DNA from: Astropecten irregularis
Lineage: Eukaryota > Echinodermata > Asteroidea > Paxillosida > Astropectinidae
Direction of reading: 5' to 3'
Length of the DNA: 64,000 bases
Assembly (NCBI GenBank): GCA_963971285.1
Contig: OZ020248.1
Location: 22,651,873-22,715,872 of the forward strand
Shown: positions 1 through 23,270 of the stretch, piece by piece
Layout: each line of letters opens with the position of its first letter
Numbering within the stretch: the stretch's first letter is position 1
The notes under the pieces: model-generated
The model's input: the letters and a program-made list of their open reading frames with translations, nothing else
Told to the model about the DNA's origin: nothing
The model's database searches: none
Made by a program: the position numbers and the translations under genes

Positions 1-931
1 GGTTCTATTCCGGCTCGGTCCACAAGTGGATTGGTTTTCAGTCCCTACCTGACTCTGTGGGTTCAAGTTACCCAGAATATTACTCTGGGGTTTTCCCGCT
101 CCTACCTCTAAAACTGCCATCTTCTTCTCATCTTCTCAACTTCCAGAACCCTGGATGGCCTTTCGGAATACTACAAGGTACAAGGGGGACGCGCGTATCC
201 CCAGTCATGGGTGTGAGGCCGGTGACCACAACCCTTGTTCCTCTGATGCACCCTGACCAGGAACGCCCAGCAGGTTCGGCCGTTCCTGCCAGGTGACGAG
301 ATGGCTGGACACGGGTCCCTGTTTGTCCAAGTGACTGCCTGTGTATTGTTGCATCCCTGAAGCTGCTGGACGTATGCACCGAGGAAAAGTGACTGTCTAG
401 CACGGGGGAAGTTCCACTCCGCCACGGCCCCTATTTCCCCCGTTGAATTACGGTAAGAGGCATTAGATTAATGAGCATAACTGTACGCCTATTTCAGATC
501 ATGCTGTATATAATCCCTGCACTTGCACCAATACAGGTGTTTACCAGGCTCGGTTCTACAGGGGGGAGGCTTGAGCCAAAAAAATGCAATTGAAAAAAAT
601 ATGGAAACTTGGAAACTGGAACTTTTCAGTATAGTAAGCGCCAATTACATAAACAAAAACGCGTTGTTAAAGGTGGATGTTTTTCTACTCCTAATAAGAC
701 ATAGCAGGTTAGTAATGGCTCTTCTAGCCCCCCCCCCCCCCCTCCCCCCCAAAAAAAACGCGCCTGGTTTTACCGAATCCTGAGCCAGCTAGAATGACCC
801 AAATTTGTCCCTAGGACAAAAACATTATGCCTCAGAGACAATCATTTTAGAGTCCATTCCCCTTGCACGAAATCGGCACTGACTCACGATGGGAGCGCCA
901 CCGTTGCGATGGATGGACATTTTTTTTTTTA
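1..931. other. No gene recognised
   Basis: Short open frames on both strands show no recognisable domain and no coherent splice structure. A C-rich and A-rich low-complexity run lies near 729-760. The stretch around 100-150 (CTACCTCTAAAACTGCCATC and what follows) resembles a passage near 50160-50210, so it is probably old repeat sequence. Confidence 0.5.
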
Positions 932-1293
932 TTAAAGGTAGTACTAGTATCATACTTTGGTTTTTGTCAAAGAAATGCAGATTCATGGGCACAAAATATC
1001 CAGGAAGATACAGTCACAGTCATCTGTGAAAATAATTTCAGTCCCATACGGTGCCCACTTCACTTTTGAGAAAATCGTGAAAAACGGCCACAGTATTCTT
1101 AAGTCTTTTCTCTTTTAAAGATCAAAAAGATTTTTGGTCGTTGTTTTACTAATTTCTGGATAAATACACAATTTCAGGCGGAAATATTATAACGGTATGT
1201 TTCTACCAGCGCCATCATTATACCCTGTAAGTTATACGTAAATCTGTGAGCATTTCTGTTTTGGTTTCTTACCAAACTATGATACTACCTTTA
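932..1293 (+). mobile_element. MITE-1 copy, near full length
   Basis: This is a copy of the commonest element in the window. It opens with TAAAGGTAGTA...CATACTTTGG and closes with the inverted form CCAAA.TATGATACTACCTTTA. The interior is non-coding, with characteristic blocks such as GATTCATGGGC and GTCATCTGTGAAAA. About 360 bp with terminal inverted repeats of roughly 25 bp and a likely TA target site suggests a Tc1/mariner-type MITE. Family assignment is inferred. Confidence 0.75.
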
Positions 1294-1435
1294 GTGTTTT
1301 CTCACGAAATCACGCAGATCAAAAGACAAGTGCCATACCAGTTAAGTAAAGTCAGAGTTGCAGAGCCTGTTCATCGACCGAAAAGGGCCTCTTAGAAATA
1401 TCGTACTGGGATCAATTTGACAGACCTTCCTATCA

Positions 1436-1735
1436 AAGGAAATTTCATACTTTTTGTCAAAGAAAATAGATTCATGGGCACAAAATATCAAGAAAGATCC
1501 ATTATAACAGTCATCTGTGAAATTCCCAGTCCCATGCGGTGCCCACGGTTTGAGAAAACAGTGAGAAACGTAAATCGTTTTACTCTTTTCTTGATAAATA
1601 CAGCATTTCAGGCACACAAATTAAGGGTGTTTCTACCATCAACATGCATCTTTATACCCTGTACGTTATAGGTCAATATGTGAAGATTTCTGTTTGTGTA
1701 TACTATACCAAAGTATCATAACATAATACCTTTAA
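1436..1735 (+). mobile_element. Degenerate MITE-1 copy
   Basis: It contains the MITE-1 blocks GATTCATGGGC, ACAGTCATCTGTGAAA and GATAAATACAGCATTTCAG, and ends in a broken terminal repeat (CCAAAGTATCATAACATAA). Its counterpart in duplication copy B lies at about 6320-6975. Confidence 0.65.
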
Positions 1736-2063
1736 AATGACGAGTGCCATAATTCGACACAAATAAAATAATTATGCAGCACTCGGCATTCGTTATTTCC
1801 TGCAGGTTATGTTCCCATTATAAGTTAATCATTGTTATTTTTCACAGAGCGTATTATTATTTGTGTTTGTGTGTGTGTTTTTTTTTTTATGGAAACGAAT
1901 ATAATTTCGCATAGTGATATTAAATAACTAACCACGCCTGTACTTGTGGCAGTTCGTCCAAGTTTACCTTGCAATCCGGTCGTATATACCGTGCTCGCAG
2001 ATTTGGTTCGTGTCAGATTTGAGTTGAATGGTTTGTTGTCGCTTGCACGTGAATATAAGTTGC

Positions 2064-2165
2064 CCAGTCAACATTATATAAGGACACCACTATCTGCACC
2101 AAATTGATTTCTCTGCGAGGGACCGAGGGAGAGTTTTCACAGCATTTTCAACCAAAAGGGTAAGG
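2064..2165 (+). promoter_or_regulatory. TATA-like box followed by a splice-donor-like site
   Basis: The sequence holds ATTATATAAGGACACC and then about 85 bp ending CAACCAAAAGGGTAAGGG, which reads as a core promoter, a short leader and a GTAAGG donor. The same arrangement is kept in duplication copy B at 7310-7410. No downstream coding exon was found, so promoter activity is only a possibility. Confidence 0.3.
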
Positions 2166-2330
2166 GGTTTTCCATTTCCTTTAATTTGAATCGCTCGTCG
2201 AAGTTGGCGATCAAAATGGCCCCTGACTCTGAATTAAGTCTCATTCCTACCAGAATTTGGTTTGGGTTCGCATAGTAGGCCTATTGTCTGCAGTATTGTA
2301 CTTATGTTGTATAATATTATGTGATGATCT

Positions 2331-2675
2331 TGTTCAAAGGTAATATAATACTTTGGTTTCTGTCAAAGAAAATGCAGATTCATGGGCAAAAATATCAAGG
2401 AAGATGCTGCAACAGTACGTCATCTCGTGAAAATTTCAGTCCCATACGGTGCCCACTTCTTGAGAAAACAGTGAAAAACGCCCGTATAAAGAATAAAAAA
2501 AATATATATATTTTCATTGTTATTATTGTTTTGCTCATTGGTTTGACTCTTCTTCTTTTTGGATAAATACAGCATTTCAGACAGAAACAGTTTAACGGTA
2601 TGTTCTTACATACCCTGTAAATTATAGGTAAATCTGTGGAGATTTCTGTTTCGGTATGCTACCAAAGTATGATAT
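2331..2675 (+). mobile_element. MITE-1 copy
   Basis: It begins CAAAGGTAATATAATACTTTGG and ends CTACCAAAGTATGATA, where a later insertion starts at about 2678. The interior matches other MITE-1 copies. Its paralogue in copy B lies at 7588-7938. Confidence 0.7.
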
Positions 2676-3046
2676 AGGTTTTCCCGGCCAAATTCAGCAA
2701 AAGAACGTCCACTTTCGTGAAAACGCATTCCGCCAGATTCGGACAGATTTTTCAACTCTGTGCAAACTCAGTTTTCTTTTCCCTCATTATTACATTCTAT
2801 TTCGTGTTCGTGCATTCAAGATTTGTTTCTTACCATTCAGGTTCGCTTTGGTGCGTTCTATTTCGTTTATAGGCATTCAAGACCACACTTCCACTATTCA
2901 AAAATAGGATCTTTTCTGTCTGTTGACGATTGGAGCATTCAAATTAAAAGCCAGGGACGCGAGCACGGTATTTTGTCTGCGCGTGCTTTTCTTTTTCGTT
3001 TTCAGACACTCTATTTAGCACTTTAAATGTTCGATTTAGATGTCAC

Positions 3047-4425
3047 CAGGCGCAGTTCTGGAGCCAATATTTTCTGGGGCTAGAAGAGCCAATTTTCCTT
3101 TCTTTTTCCATTTTTTTTGGGGGGGGGGGGGGCTAGACCATTCTTCTAACACTGGCGTCTTTTATGTCTCATTAGGAATAGAAAAAACATGCACTATAGC
3201 ATACACAACATGTTTTACATGTAATTGGTTAGTATAGGTTTTCCCGGTCATTTTCGGCAAATGAGCGGACAATTTAAACGCTGCGTCATTCCATTTCGCG
3301 TGAAACTGCAAGGCACCTCAAAATAGTCATTCGATTTAATTTTATGTGCAAGCAAATGTTCACAAGGGTCAGGCGATTAAATAGAATCGCCTTTCAATTA
3401 AAAATTCCATTCGAACAGCAATCAAATTCGCATTGGCTTTTGGCAGCGTGCGCTTAGTCATTCGAATTCGTTTTGAGGCAGGCATTTCTGTGAATTGTTC
3501 AGCAAATTGAGCGTTCTGTCTGAAATTACGAATGTACCGCAAGAATAAAAAGGGTATAGAATGGTTCATTTCTTGTATGGAAACCACTTATGTGATTGTC
3601 CCCTGACGACAATTGTTTGTAATTGAAAAATCCTCGAAAATAATGGCAGCTTTCGTTCGCTGTACGAGAGAATATCTAATGTTGACGGTTGATTGATGCA
3701 TTCGAATAATTTAGATTACACTGAGCTTGCAGTCAATTTGAACATCAACACCATGATTTTCAATACACATCCATGGCACCAATCCTCTCTTGAGAATAAA
3801 CAAATAACAAATCAAAGAAATATAGAAATTCATGGAAAGGGAAAATTACACAAGATGTGTAAAACAACAGCTGTTAAAGGGATTGCATTTGTTTGCAACG
3901 TATTTGAGATCCGGACGAAGAGAGAGGTTGGTCGGAGGAGGGGCTATTCATTTCAAAATGGATGATGAGATGCGACACCATTGCAATACACTGCAATAAA
4001 GGGTTTGCATTTGTTTGCTCATTTTGCGAAATTGGTTGTCTCAAAACGAAAACGTAAGTAACGATCTGGTATAAATCGTTGTTTGCGGTTACTCTGCTAA
4101 ATTGAATGCTGATTTTGCCTGGCTAAACTGAACGACAGTTGAATTTAATTGAATGCAATGCTATATAAATACGGATGCATCAAAGTGAAATCGAGTGACG
4201 GTTTCAACCGAGGAGGCAAATACACGTGAACACGAATGCGTGAAAATGAAATTGGCCGCTCAATTGCCGAAAATGACCGGGAAAACCTATATATAATAAC
4301 GGAAAAGATCCAGTATTTTCACTTGCATTTTTTGGGGTGGGGGCTATTTATAGAAGCAATCTGTTTAATTGTGGGGGAGGGGGCGTCAAGCTCCCCCTTG
4401 CTCTCCCCCGTAGAACCGTAGAACG
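3047..4425. mobile_element. hAT-like element interrupted by another element
   Basis: The left end CAGGCGCAGTTCTGGAGCC resembles the intact hAT-type element at 6520-6861 (CAGGCGCGGTTCTAGAGCC). Shared interior blocks include a long G run with GGGGGGCTAGA, CTTCTAACACT, AAAAACATGCAC and ATGTAATTGG, then, after the nested insertion, CCAGTATTTTCACTTGCATTTTT. The right end near 4405-4425 is degenerate (GTAGAACCGTAGAAC). Confidence 0.55.
3233..4291. mobile_element. 1.06-kb TIR element nested in the hAT-like copy
   Basis: The termini are inverted copies: TATAGGTTTTCCCGGTCATT then TTCGGCAAATGAGCGG on the left, and CCGCTCAATTGCCGAAAATG then ACCGGGAAAACCTATA on the right, about 35 bp with one mismatch. 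The flanks on either side correspond to adjacent positions of the uninterrupted relative at 6700-6735, which supports insertion. The interior is non-coding. Confidence 0.65.
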
Positions 4426-6319
4426 TGGGTAAATCAAGTAATCTGCGGGTCATTTCTTGTGAAACCGAGTTTGCCTTCATGATACATACTTCCAGTTAAC
4501 CTCATCGTTGCACTTTATGCCCATACCTCACTCATGGAAAGTAATTTTAATTAAATTTAGGCAGTGTTTCGAGTTTTCACACTCACTTCGTGTTAAAACT
4601 TTTCAAAATGGGCAAAACATAAGGGGTAATTGGATATTTTACAACGAAAAGGTTACATTTCAAATTATGTTTGTAGCCCTTTGTACATATTTTATTTGTA
4701 TGTGTTTAGTTTCTCTACAGTTTTTTGCTTAGCCCTCAATTTCCTGACGTGCAAGGCACCCTGCCATGTAGATTTTAATTTGAATGCACATGTTTGAAAA
4801 GTGAATGCTTATTCACGAAGTTGAATGCTTGTCAGATCGCCGTTTAAGGCCTTTGACGAATTTGAATGCACGAAAGGACGTTCTGAATTTGAAAGACCGG
4901 TTTCATGGAAAGAATAACGAATAACGAAATTGAACGACTTAGTTTTAATTTCGAATGCCCATGTGGACGAGCATTCAATTTAAAACGAAATTTCCACGCC
5001 AAGAAAACTGGCTGAATTCTTAGTCCATCGGAAAGTGAACAAAGAAAAATTGACCGGAGCGGATGATACGAACCAGCTACCTCGGGAATACCGCACCCAG
5101 CCCAATGTTGGTGGTGGTCCTAAAAGTCAATTAATTTTGTTCGTATGGCACTCAGAGTTAGCCATGAAACCACGCACATTTACTGCTATATCCCAAGGAT
5201 CAGTACGCGCAGCAATGCTGCAACCTGAGAACGGTATATACATGAGGGATCACTCAAAGAGGATACAGCTTTGTAATTAATATAATCATGAAATATAGAA
5301 TGTGTCATATGATTCCATTATGCTGTACTTTGCATACATCCAGCCGTGGAGAGCATTGTGAATGGGTAAGTCACATTAAAAACAAAGAAACAAACACCCC
5401 CAACAAACAAACAAACAAACAAACACCCCAAATAAGCAAGGTAGGTTTTTTTGATTTATTACATTTATTTGCTTTTTTATTTTGACCAGCGAATATTTTG
5501 AGATCACGAGAATATTACAACAAAGCAAATAATCGGCCAAGTCAAATCGTAATCTGGGGGAAAATGACGAGAACGAGGCGAACATACCCGGAACTATAAT
5601 GGGTAATTCTGACGCATACTGAAGTGCAAGGATTGCACAATGCAACAAAACCACCCAGATCTCTTATCAACGGCTTCAATATCTCAAAAGCATTTAGCTT
5701 TGGGTAAACTTTCCTCCTTAATTATACTGCTGTCATCCCAGGAATCGTTCATTGAACAGTCAAAGAGTTAACTTCCTTTACAATCATAAAGGTCCCATGA
5801 TCTCTGATTATAAAAAAAAAGCCGACAAAGGAAAAGAGCGGCCTTCAATGTCACGTAGTAAAACTATTGCCGTATTGTGGTTAATATTTGACTAACAAAT
5901 CAATATCATCCATGTGCAGTCCCATTCCTTAAGGTGTGGCTGTTTTGCGATCAATGTCCAGTTCTGTCCAGGCTCTTCTCGGCCCCTTTTAAAAGATCAA
6001 AAAGATTTTTGGTCGTTGTTTTACTCATTTCTGGATGAATACACCATTTCAGACGGAAATATTTTAAAGGTATGCTTCTACCATGACAGCATCATCTTCA
6101 TATACCCTGTAAGTTATACGTAAATCTGTGAACATTTCTGTTTTGGTTTCTTACCAAAGTATGATACTACCTTTAGTGTTTTCTCACGAAATCACGCTGA
6201 TCAAAAGACAAGTGCCATACCAGTTAAGTAAAGTCAGAGTTGCAGAGCCTGTTCATCGACCGAAAAGGGCCTCTTAGAAAGATCGTGCTGCATCGATTTG
6301 ACAGACCTTCCTATCAAAG

Positions 6320-6975
6320 GAAATTTCATACTTTGGTTTTTGTCAAAGAAAATAGATTCATGGGCACAAAATATCAAGAAAGATCCATTATAACAGTCAT
6401 CTGTGAAATTCCCAGTCCCATGCGGTGCCCACGGTTTGAGAAAACAGTGAAAAACATAAACCCTACTGACAGGAGTTTTACTCCTTTCAAATACATTTCA
6501 GACACACACATAATAAAGGCAGGCGCGGTTCTAGAGCCAACATTTTTGGGGGGCTAGAAGAGCCATTTTTTTTTTGTGGGGGGGGGGGGGGGGCTAGAAG
6601 ACCCAATATTTTGGGTTCTTCTAACACTCGCTTCTGCTATGTCTTATTAGGGGTCGAAAAACATGCACATTATAGGCCACACAACGCGTTTTTTTAAAAT
6701 GTAATTGGCGCTTTATAACTGAAAAAATCCAGTATTTTCAAAAAAAATATTTCACTTGCATTTTTTTTTTTTGGGGGGGGGGGGGCTAGACACAATTTTT
6801 GGGGTGCTACAGCCCCCCCCCCCCCCTAGCCCCCCCCCCCCCCCCCGTAGAACCGCGCCTGAATAAAGGGTGTTTCTACCATCAATATGTACCTTCATAC
6901 CCTGTAAGTTATGGGTAAATCTGTGACGATTTTTAGGGTTTTTTTTATACTATACCATTATAGTATACCTTTAAA
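6320..6975 (+). mobile_element. MITE-1 copy split by a hAT-like insertion
   Basis: MITE-1 sequence starts at ATTTCATACTTTGG and runs to about 6511. It is interrupted by the element at 6520-6861 and resumes with GGGTGTTTCTACCATCAATA, ending near TATACCTTTAAATG. The duplicate in copy A (1436-1735) lacks the interruption. Confidence 0.65.
6520..6861. mobile_element. hAT-type MITE with 8-bp target duplication
   Basis: The 342-bp element has inverted ends CAGGCGCGGTTCTA and TAGAACCGCGCCTG, flanked by the direct repeat AATAAAGG (6512-6519 and 6862-6869). An 8-bp duplication and CAGG... termini are hallmarks of hAT transposons. The interior is low complexity with long G and C runs and no ORF. The paralogous empty site is near 1612-1624. 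Confidence 0.8.
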
Positions 6976-7309
6976 TGACGAGTGCCATAATTCGACTGAC
7001 CAATAAATAATTATGCAGCACTTGGCATTTGTTATTTCCTACAGGTTATGTTCCCATTATAGTTAATCATTATTTTTTTTTTTTCACAGAGCGTATAATT
7101 TATTTACGGTGTGTTTTCTTTTATTATGGAAACGAATTACTATAATATCGCATAGTGATATTAAAGAAATAGCCACGCCTCCACTCGTGGCAGTTCGAAG
7201 TCCAAGTTTACCCTGCAACCCGGCCGTACCAGTATACCGCGCTCGCAGATTTAGTTCGTGTCAGATTTGAGTTGAATGGTTTGTTGTCACAATTATATGT
7301 TGCCCGGTT

Positions 7310-7410
7310 GACATTATATAAGGACACCATTATCTGAACTTCATTGATTTCTCTGCGAGGGACCGAGGGAGACTGTTCACAGCATTTTCAACCAAAAGGG
7401 TAAGGGGACT
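7310..7410 (+). promoter_or_regulatory. TATA-like box and donor-like site, copy B
   Basis: This is the counterpart of 2064-2165: ATTATATAAGGACACC, the conserved block CTCTGCGAGGGACCGAGGGA, then ACCAAAAGGGTAAGGGG. Conservation may reflect recent duplication rather than function. Confidence 0.28.
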
Positions 7411-7587
7411 TCCATTTCCTTTCATTTAAATCGCTCGTCGAAGTTGGTGATCAAAATGGCCCCTGACTCTGAATTAAGTCTCACTCCTATACCAGAATTT
7501 GGTTTGGGTACGCATAGTATTTTCTGCAGTATTTGCAGTATTGTACACCGGTACTAATGTTGTATAATATTATCACGGTGCTGATCT

Positions 7588-7938
7588 TGTTCAAGGGTAA
7601 TATCATGTTTTGGTTTCTGTCAAAGAAATGCAGATTCATGGGCAAACAATATCAAGGAATATACTGCAAGAGTCATCTGTGAACAATTCAGTCTCATACG
7701 GTACCAACTTCTTGAGAAAACAGTGGAAAAAAAAAAACCCGCCCGTATAAACAATTCAAAAGAATCTTTTCACTGTTATTATTGTTTTGCTCCATTGGTT
7801 TAACTCTTTTCTTTATAAATACAGCTTTCGCACAAAAACAGTTTAACGGTATGTTCCTACATACCCTGTAAGGTATAGGTAAATCTATGGAGATTTCTGT
7901 TTCGGTATGCTACCAAAGTATGATAGTACCTTTAACGG
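7588..7938 (+). mobile_element. MITE-1 copy
   Basis: It runs from AAGGGTAATATCATGTTTTGG to CCAAAGTATGATAGTACCTTTAA, with the family interior (GATTCATGGGC, TCATCTGTGAA, CATACCCTGTAAG). Confidence 0.7.
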
Positions 7939-9109
7939 TATGTGTTGTAACAATTGTAAGGTATTGAATATAGGCCTATCCTTCTTCTGGGTTATGATTT
8001 CAAACCTCGATGTATGTATTGCTATAATAGTCAAACCCCTAAACCATGAGCAGTCGGCTCAGTTTCTCGCCAGGAAAACTGGCTGAATTCTTTGTCATCG
8101 GAAAGTGAACAAAGAAAAATTTACCGGAGCGGATGATACGAACCAGCTACCTCCGGAATACCGCACCCTCAGCCCAATGTTGGTGGTGGTCCTAATAAAA
8201 TAGTCAATTAATTGTGTTCCTTGATGGCAGTCAGAATTAGCCATGAAACCACTCACATTTATACTGCTATATCCCAAGGATCAATATACGCGCAGCAATG
8301 CTGCAACCTGAGAACGGTACATGAGGGATCACTCAAAGAGGATGCGGCTTTTTAATTAATATAATCATGAAATAATAGAATGTGTTATATGATTCCATTA
8401 TGCTTTAGTTTGCATACATCCAGCCGTGGGGAGCATTGTGAACTGGTAATTCACAATTAAAACAAACAAACAAACAAACACCCCAACACCCCAACAAACA
8501 AAATAAGCACGGTAGTTTTTTTGTAATTACGGTATAGATTTATTTGCTTTTTTATTTGACCAGCGATATTATTTTGAGATCGCGAGAATATCACAACAAA
8601 GCAAATAATCGACCAAATCAAATCGTAATCTGGGGGAAAATGACGAGAACGTGGCGAACATACCCGGAACTATACTGGGTAATTCTGACGCATACTGAAG
8701 TGCAAGGGTTGCACAATGCAACAAAACCACCCAGATCTCTTATCAACGGCTTCAATATCTCAAAAGCATTTATATTAACTTTGGGTAAACTTTCCACCTT
8801 ATATACTGAAGTCATCCAAGGAAGCGTTCATTGTAAGTTCCTTTACGTCATAAAAATCCCATGATCTCTGCTTTATACAAAAACCGCCAAAAGCCTTCAA
8901 TGCCACCTATTCAAACCATTGGTTAATATTTGACTTACAAATCAAAATCATTATAATAGGTGCAGTCCCATTCATTAAGGTGTGGCTATTTTGTGATCAA
9001 TGTCCAGTCTTTCCAAATGTCGTTAATTGTTTTGTGTAATATAACTATTTTCTTTGAAATAAAAATCAGTGGGAAAAAAAACATGCCAACATTGAAATAT
9101 ATGGAAAAG

Positions 9110-10475
9110 GAACAGGATGGAAAGAGAACGGAGAAACATGTAAAGGGAACGGAGGACATGAAAAGGGAACCGTGGAGAAACACGGAAAATGAACAGAGAA
9201 ACATGGAAAAGGAACAGACAATATGGAAAGGGACCAGAGAAACATGGAAAGGGACCAGAGAAACATGGAAAGGGAACAGAGAAACATGGAAAGGGAACAG
9301 AGAAACATGGAAAGGGAACAGAGAAACATGGAAAGGGAACAGAGAAACATGGAAAGGGAACAGAGAAACATTGAAAGGGAACAGAGAAACATGGAAAGGG
9401 AACAGAGAAACATGGAAAGGGAACAGAGAAACATGGAAAGGGAACAGAGAAACATGAAAAGGGAACAGAGAAACATGGAAAGGGAACAGAGAAACATGAA
9501 AAGGGAACAGAGAAACATGGAAAGGGAACAGAGAAACATGGAAAGGGAATGGAGAAACATGGAAAGGGAACAGAGAAACATGGAAAGGGACCAGAGAAAC
9601 ATGGAAAGGGAACAGAGAAACATGGAAAGGGAACAGAGAAACATGGAAAGGGAACAGAGAAACATGGAAAATGAAAAGAGAAACATGAAAAGGAACAGAG
9701 AACATGGAAAAGGAACAGAGAACATGGAAAGGGAACAGAGAAACATGGAAAGCGAACAGGGAAACATGGAAAGGGAACAGAGAAACATGGAAAGGGAACA
9801 GAGAAACGTGGAAAGGGAACAGAGAAACATGGAAAATGAAAAGAGAAACATGAAAAGGAACAGAGAACATGGAAAAGGAACAGAGAACATGGAAAGGGAA
9901 CAGAGAAACATGGAAAGCGAACAGAGAAACATGGAAAGGGAACAGAGAAACACGGAAAGGGAACGGAGAAACATGGAAAAGGAACAGAGAAACATGGAAA
10001 AGGAACAGACAATATGGGGAGGGAATAGAGAAACAGTGCATGGAAAGGGAACAGAGAAACATTGAAAGGGAATTCGGAGAAACACGGAAAATGAAAAGAG
10101 AAACATGAAAAGGAACAGAGAACATGGAAAAGGAACAGAGAAACATGGAAAGGGAACAGAGAAACACGGAAAGGGAACGGAGAAACACGGAAAATGAACA
10201 GAGAAACATGGAAAGGGAACAGAGAAATATGGAAAGGGAACACAGAAACATGGAAAGGGAACAGAGAAACATGGAAAGGGAACAGAGAAACATGGAAAGG
10301 GAACAGAGAAACATGGAAAGGGAATGGAGAAACATATGGAAAGGGAACAGAGAAACATGGAAAGGGAACAGAGAAAAATGGAACATGGAAAGGGAACACA
10401 GAAACATGGAAAGGGAACAGAGAAACATGGAACGGGAACACAGAAACATGGAAAGGGAACAGAGAAACTTTCTAA
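9110..10475. repeat. 21-bp minisatellite open in all six frames
   Basis: About 60 copies of a purine-rich 21-bp unit with core AAACATGGAAAGGGAACAG. Since 21 is a multiple of three, each frame reads a fixed heptapeptide: MEREQRN, TWKGNRE and GKGTEKH forward, with SVPFPCF-, LFPFHVS- and CSLSMFL-type repeats in reverse. None contains a stop. A variant block starting ATGAAAAGAG recurs at 9671, 9836 and 10091, showing higher-order copying with small phase shifts. It ends about 50 bp before the protease start codon. Confidence 0.95.
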
Positions 10476-10522
10476 AACGCTTTGTTACTTATTCAGGAGC
10501 ACCCGGCTGTCGAATCGTTACG

Positions 10523-22382
<11,860 letters not shown>

Positions 22383-22471
22383 GCTTGAAATGAGACTAGC
22401 CATCAGCCAACAGATTAAAAAAAGAAACATTCGGCCAGTAGTCTATTTCACAAAGCACCAAGATTAATATA

Positions 22472-22845
22472 TAAAGGTAGTATCATACTTTAGTAAGAAA
22501 CCAAAACAGAAATGTTCACAGATTTACATTTAACTTTTACAGAGTATGAAGATGATGATGGTAGAAACATAACGTTAAAATGTTTGCGCCTGAAATGGTG
22601 TATTTATCCAGAAATTAGTAAAACAACGACCGGAAATCTTTTTGATCTTTTAAAAGATCAAAAATAAAAGAGAAAAGACTTTTAAAATACTGTGGCAGTT
22701 TTTCACCATTTTCTAAAAAAGTGGGCACCGTATGGGACTAAAAGTTTCAACGCAGATGACTGTTACTTTATCTGTCTTGATATTTTTGCACACAAATCTG
22801 TATTTCTTTGATAAAAAGAAAAACCAAAGTATGATATTACCTTTA
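22472..22845 (-). mobile_element. Full-length MITE-1, reverse orientation
   Basis: It starts TAAAGGTAGTATCATACTTT and ends AAAGTATGATATTACCTTTA. The interior is the family sequence reversed (CCTGAAATGGTGTATTTATC, GTGGGCACCGTATGGGACT). It lies just past the apparent end of the protease coding region. Confidence 0.8.
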
Positions 22846-23270
22846 AATCATGAATCTATCTTAATTGCTAAGCAAATAAGTGTGATGTCACATTACAAAT
22901 CACTATTTAAAGGTGATACTGGATTGAGAACTCAAAGTTGCGATTAGCCGAAGTGTTTAGTGAAATCGGCTCCAGGAATGATGTAATTTATAGACAAAGT
23001 GCAGTCAGCTTTCAATAAAGTTACCCAACTGAACGATGGCAAAAATAGTCTGGGAACATTTTCATGGTGCCGCTCATCAAACGGTCAGCAAATGTTGGTG
23101 CTAATTAGAGCAGCAACAATTCTCTGAAAAAGTTTAAGCTTTAAATCCTCACTCCTCATACCCGAAACATTGCTAAATGTCAGTAAGCAGGAAATTAGTG
23201 CTTAGCAGGGTTCAGGTTGGACACTCGGTCATCAAATGACATGATTTGTTCTCACGTGTGCCTTGTAATC

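Larger units (their letters stand above)
2678..4990. mobile_element. Composite insertion in duplication copy A
   Basis: This 2.3-kb block is absent from duplication copy B, where MITE-1 is followed after about 130 bp by the AAAACTGGCTGAATTC block. It opens with TATAGGTTTTCCCGGCCAA. Both flanks are rich in short motifs such as GCATTC, TTGAATGC and GAACGTCC in both orientations, as in a foldback transposon. A hAT-like element (3047-4425) lies inside it, and that is split in turn by a 1.06-kb TIR element (3233-4291). Its outer right end is only approximate. Confidence 0.5.
1113..5985. repeat. Tandem segmental duplication, copy A
   Basis: Blocks here recur in the same order and orientation at 5990-9015: the stretch ending CGAAAAGGGCCTCTTAG (1378-1395 and 6260-6277), the ATTATGCAGCACT block (about 1770 and 7010), the TATATAAGG block (about 2077 and 7317), a MITE-1 copy, the AAAACTGGCTGAATTC block (about 5003 and 8077), and the GGTGTGGCT end (about 5933 and 8980). 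Copy A is longer because it carries a 2.3-kb insertion at 2678-4990. Confidence 0.8.
5990..9015. repeat. Tandem segmental duplication, copy B
   Basis: This is the second unit of the duplication and the partner of 1113-5985. It lacks the 2.3-kb composite insertion but carries a private hAT-like insertion at 6520-6861. Divergence between the copies is modest, with scattered substitutions and short indels. Confidence 0.8.

Noticed and set aside
8986..10449. Very long repetitive open frames (up to 487 codons) on both strands
   Set aside because: They are translations of the 21-bp minisatellite; all six frames are open, the peptides are pure repeats, and there is no independent coding signal.
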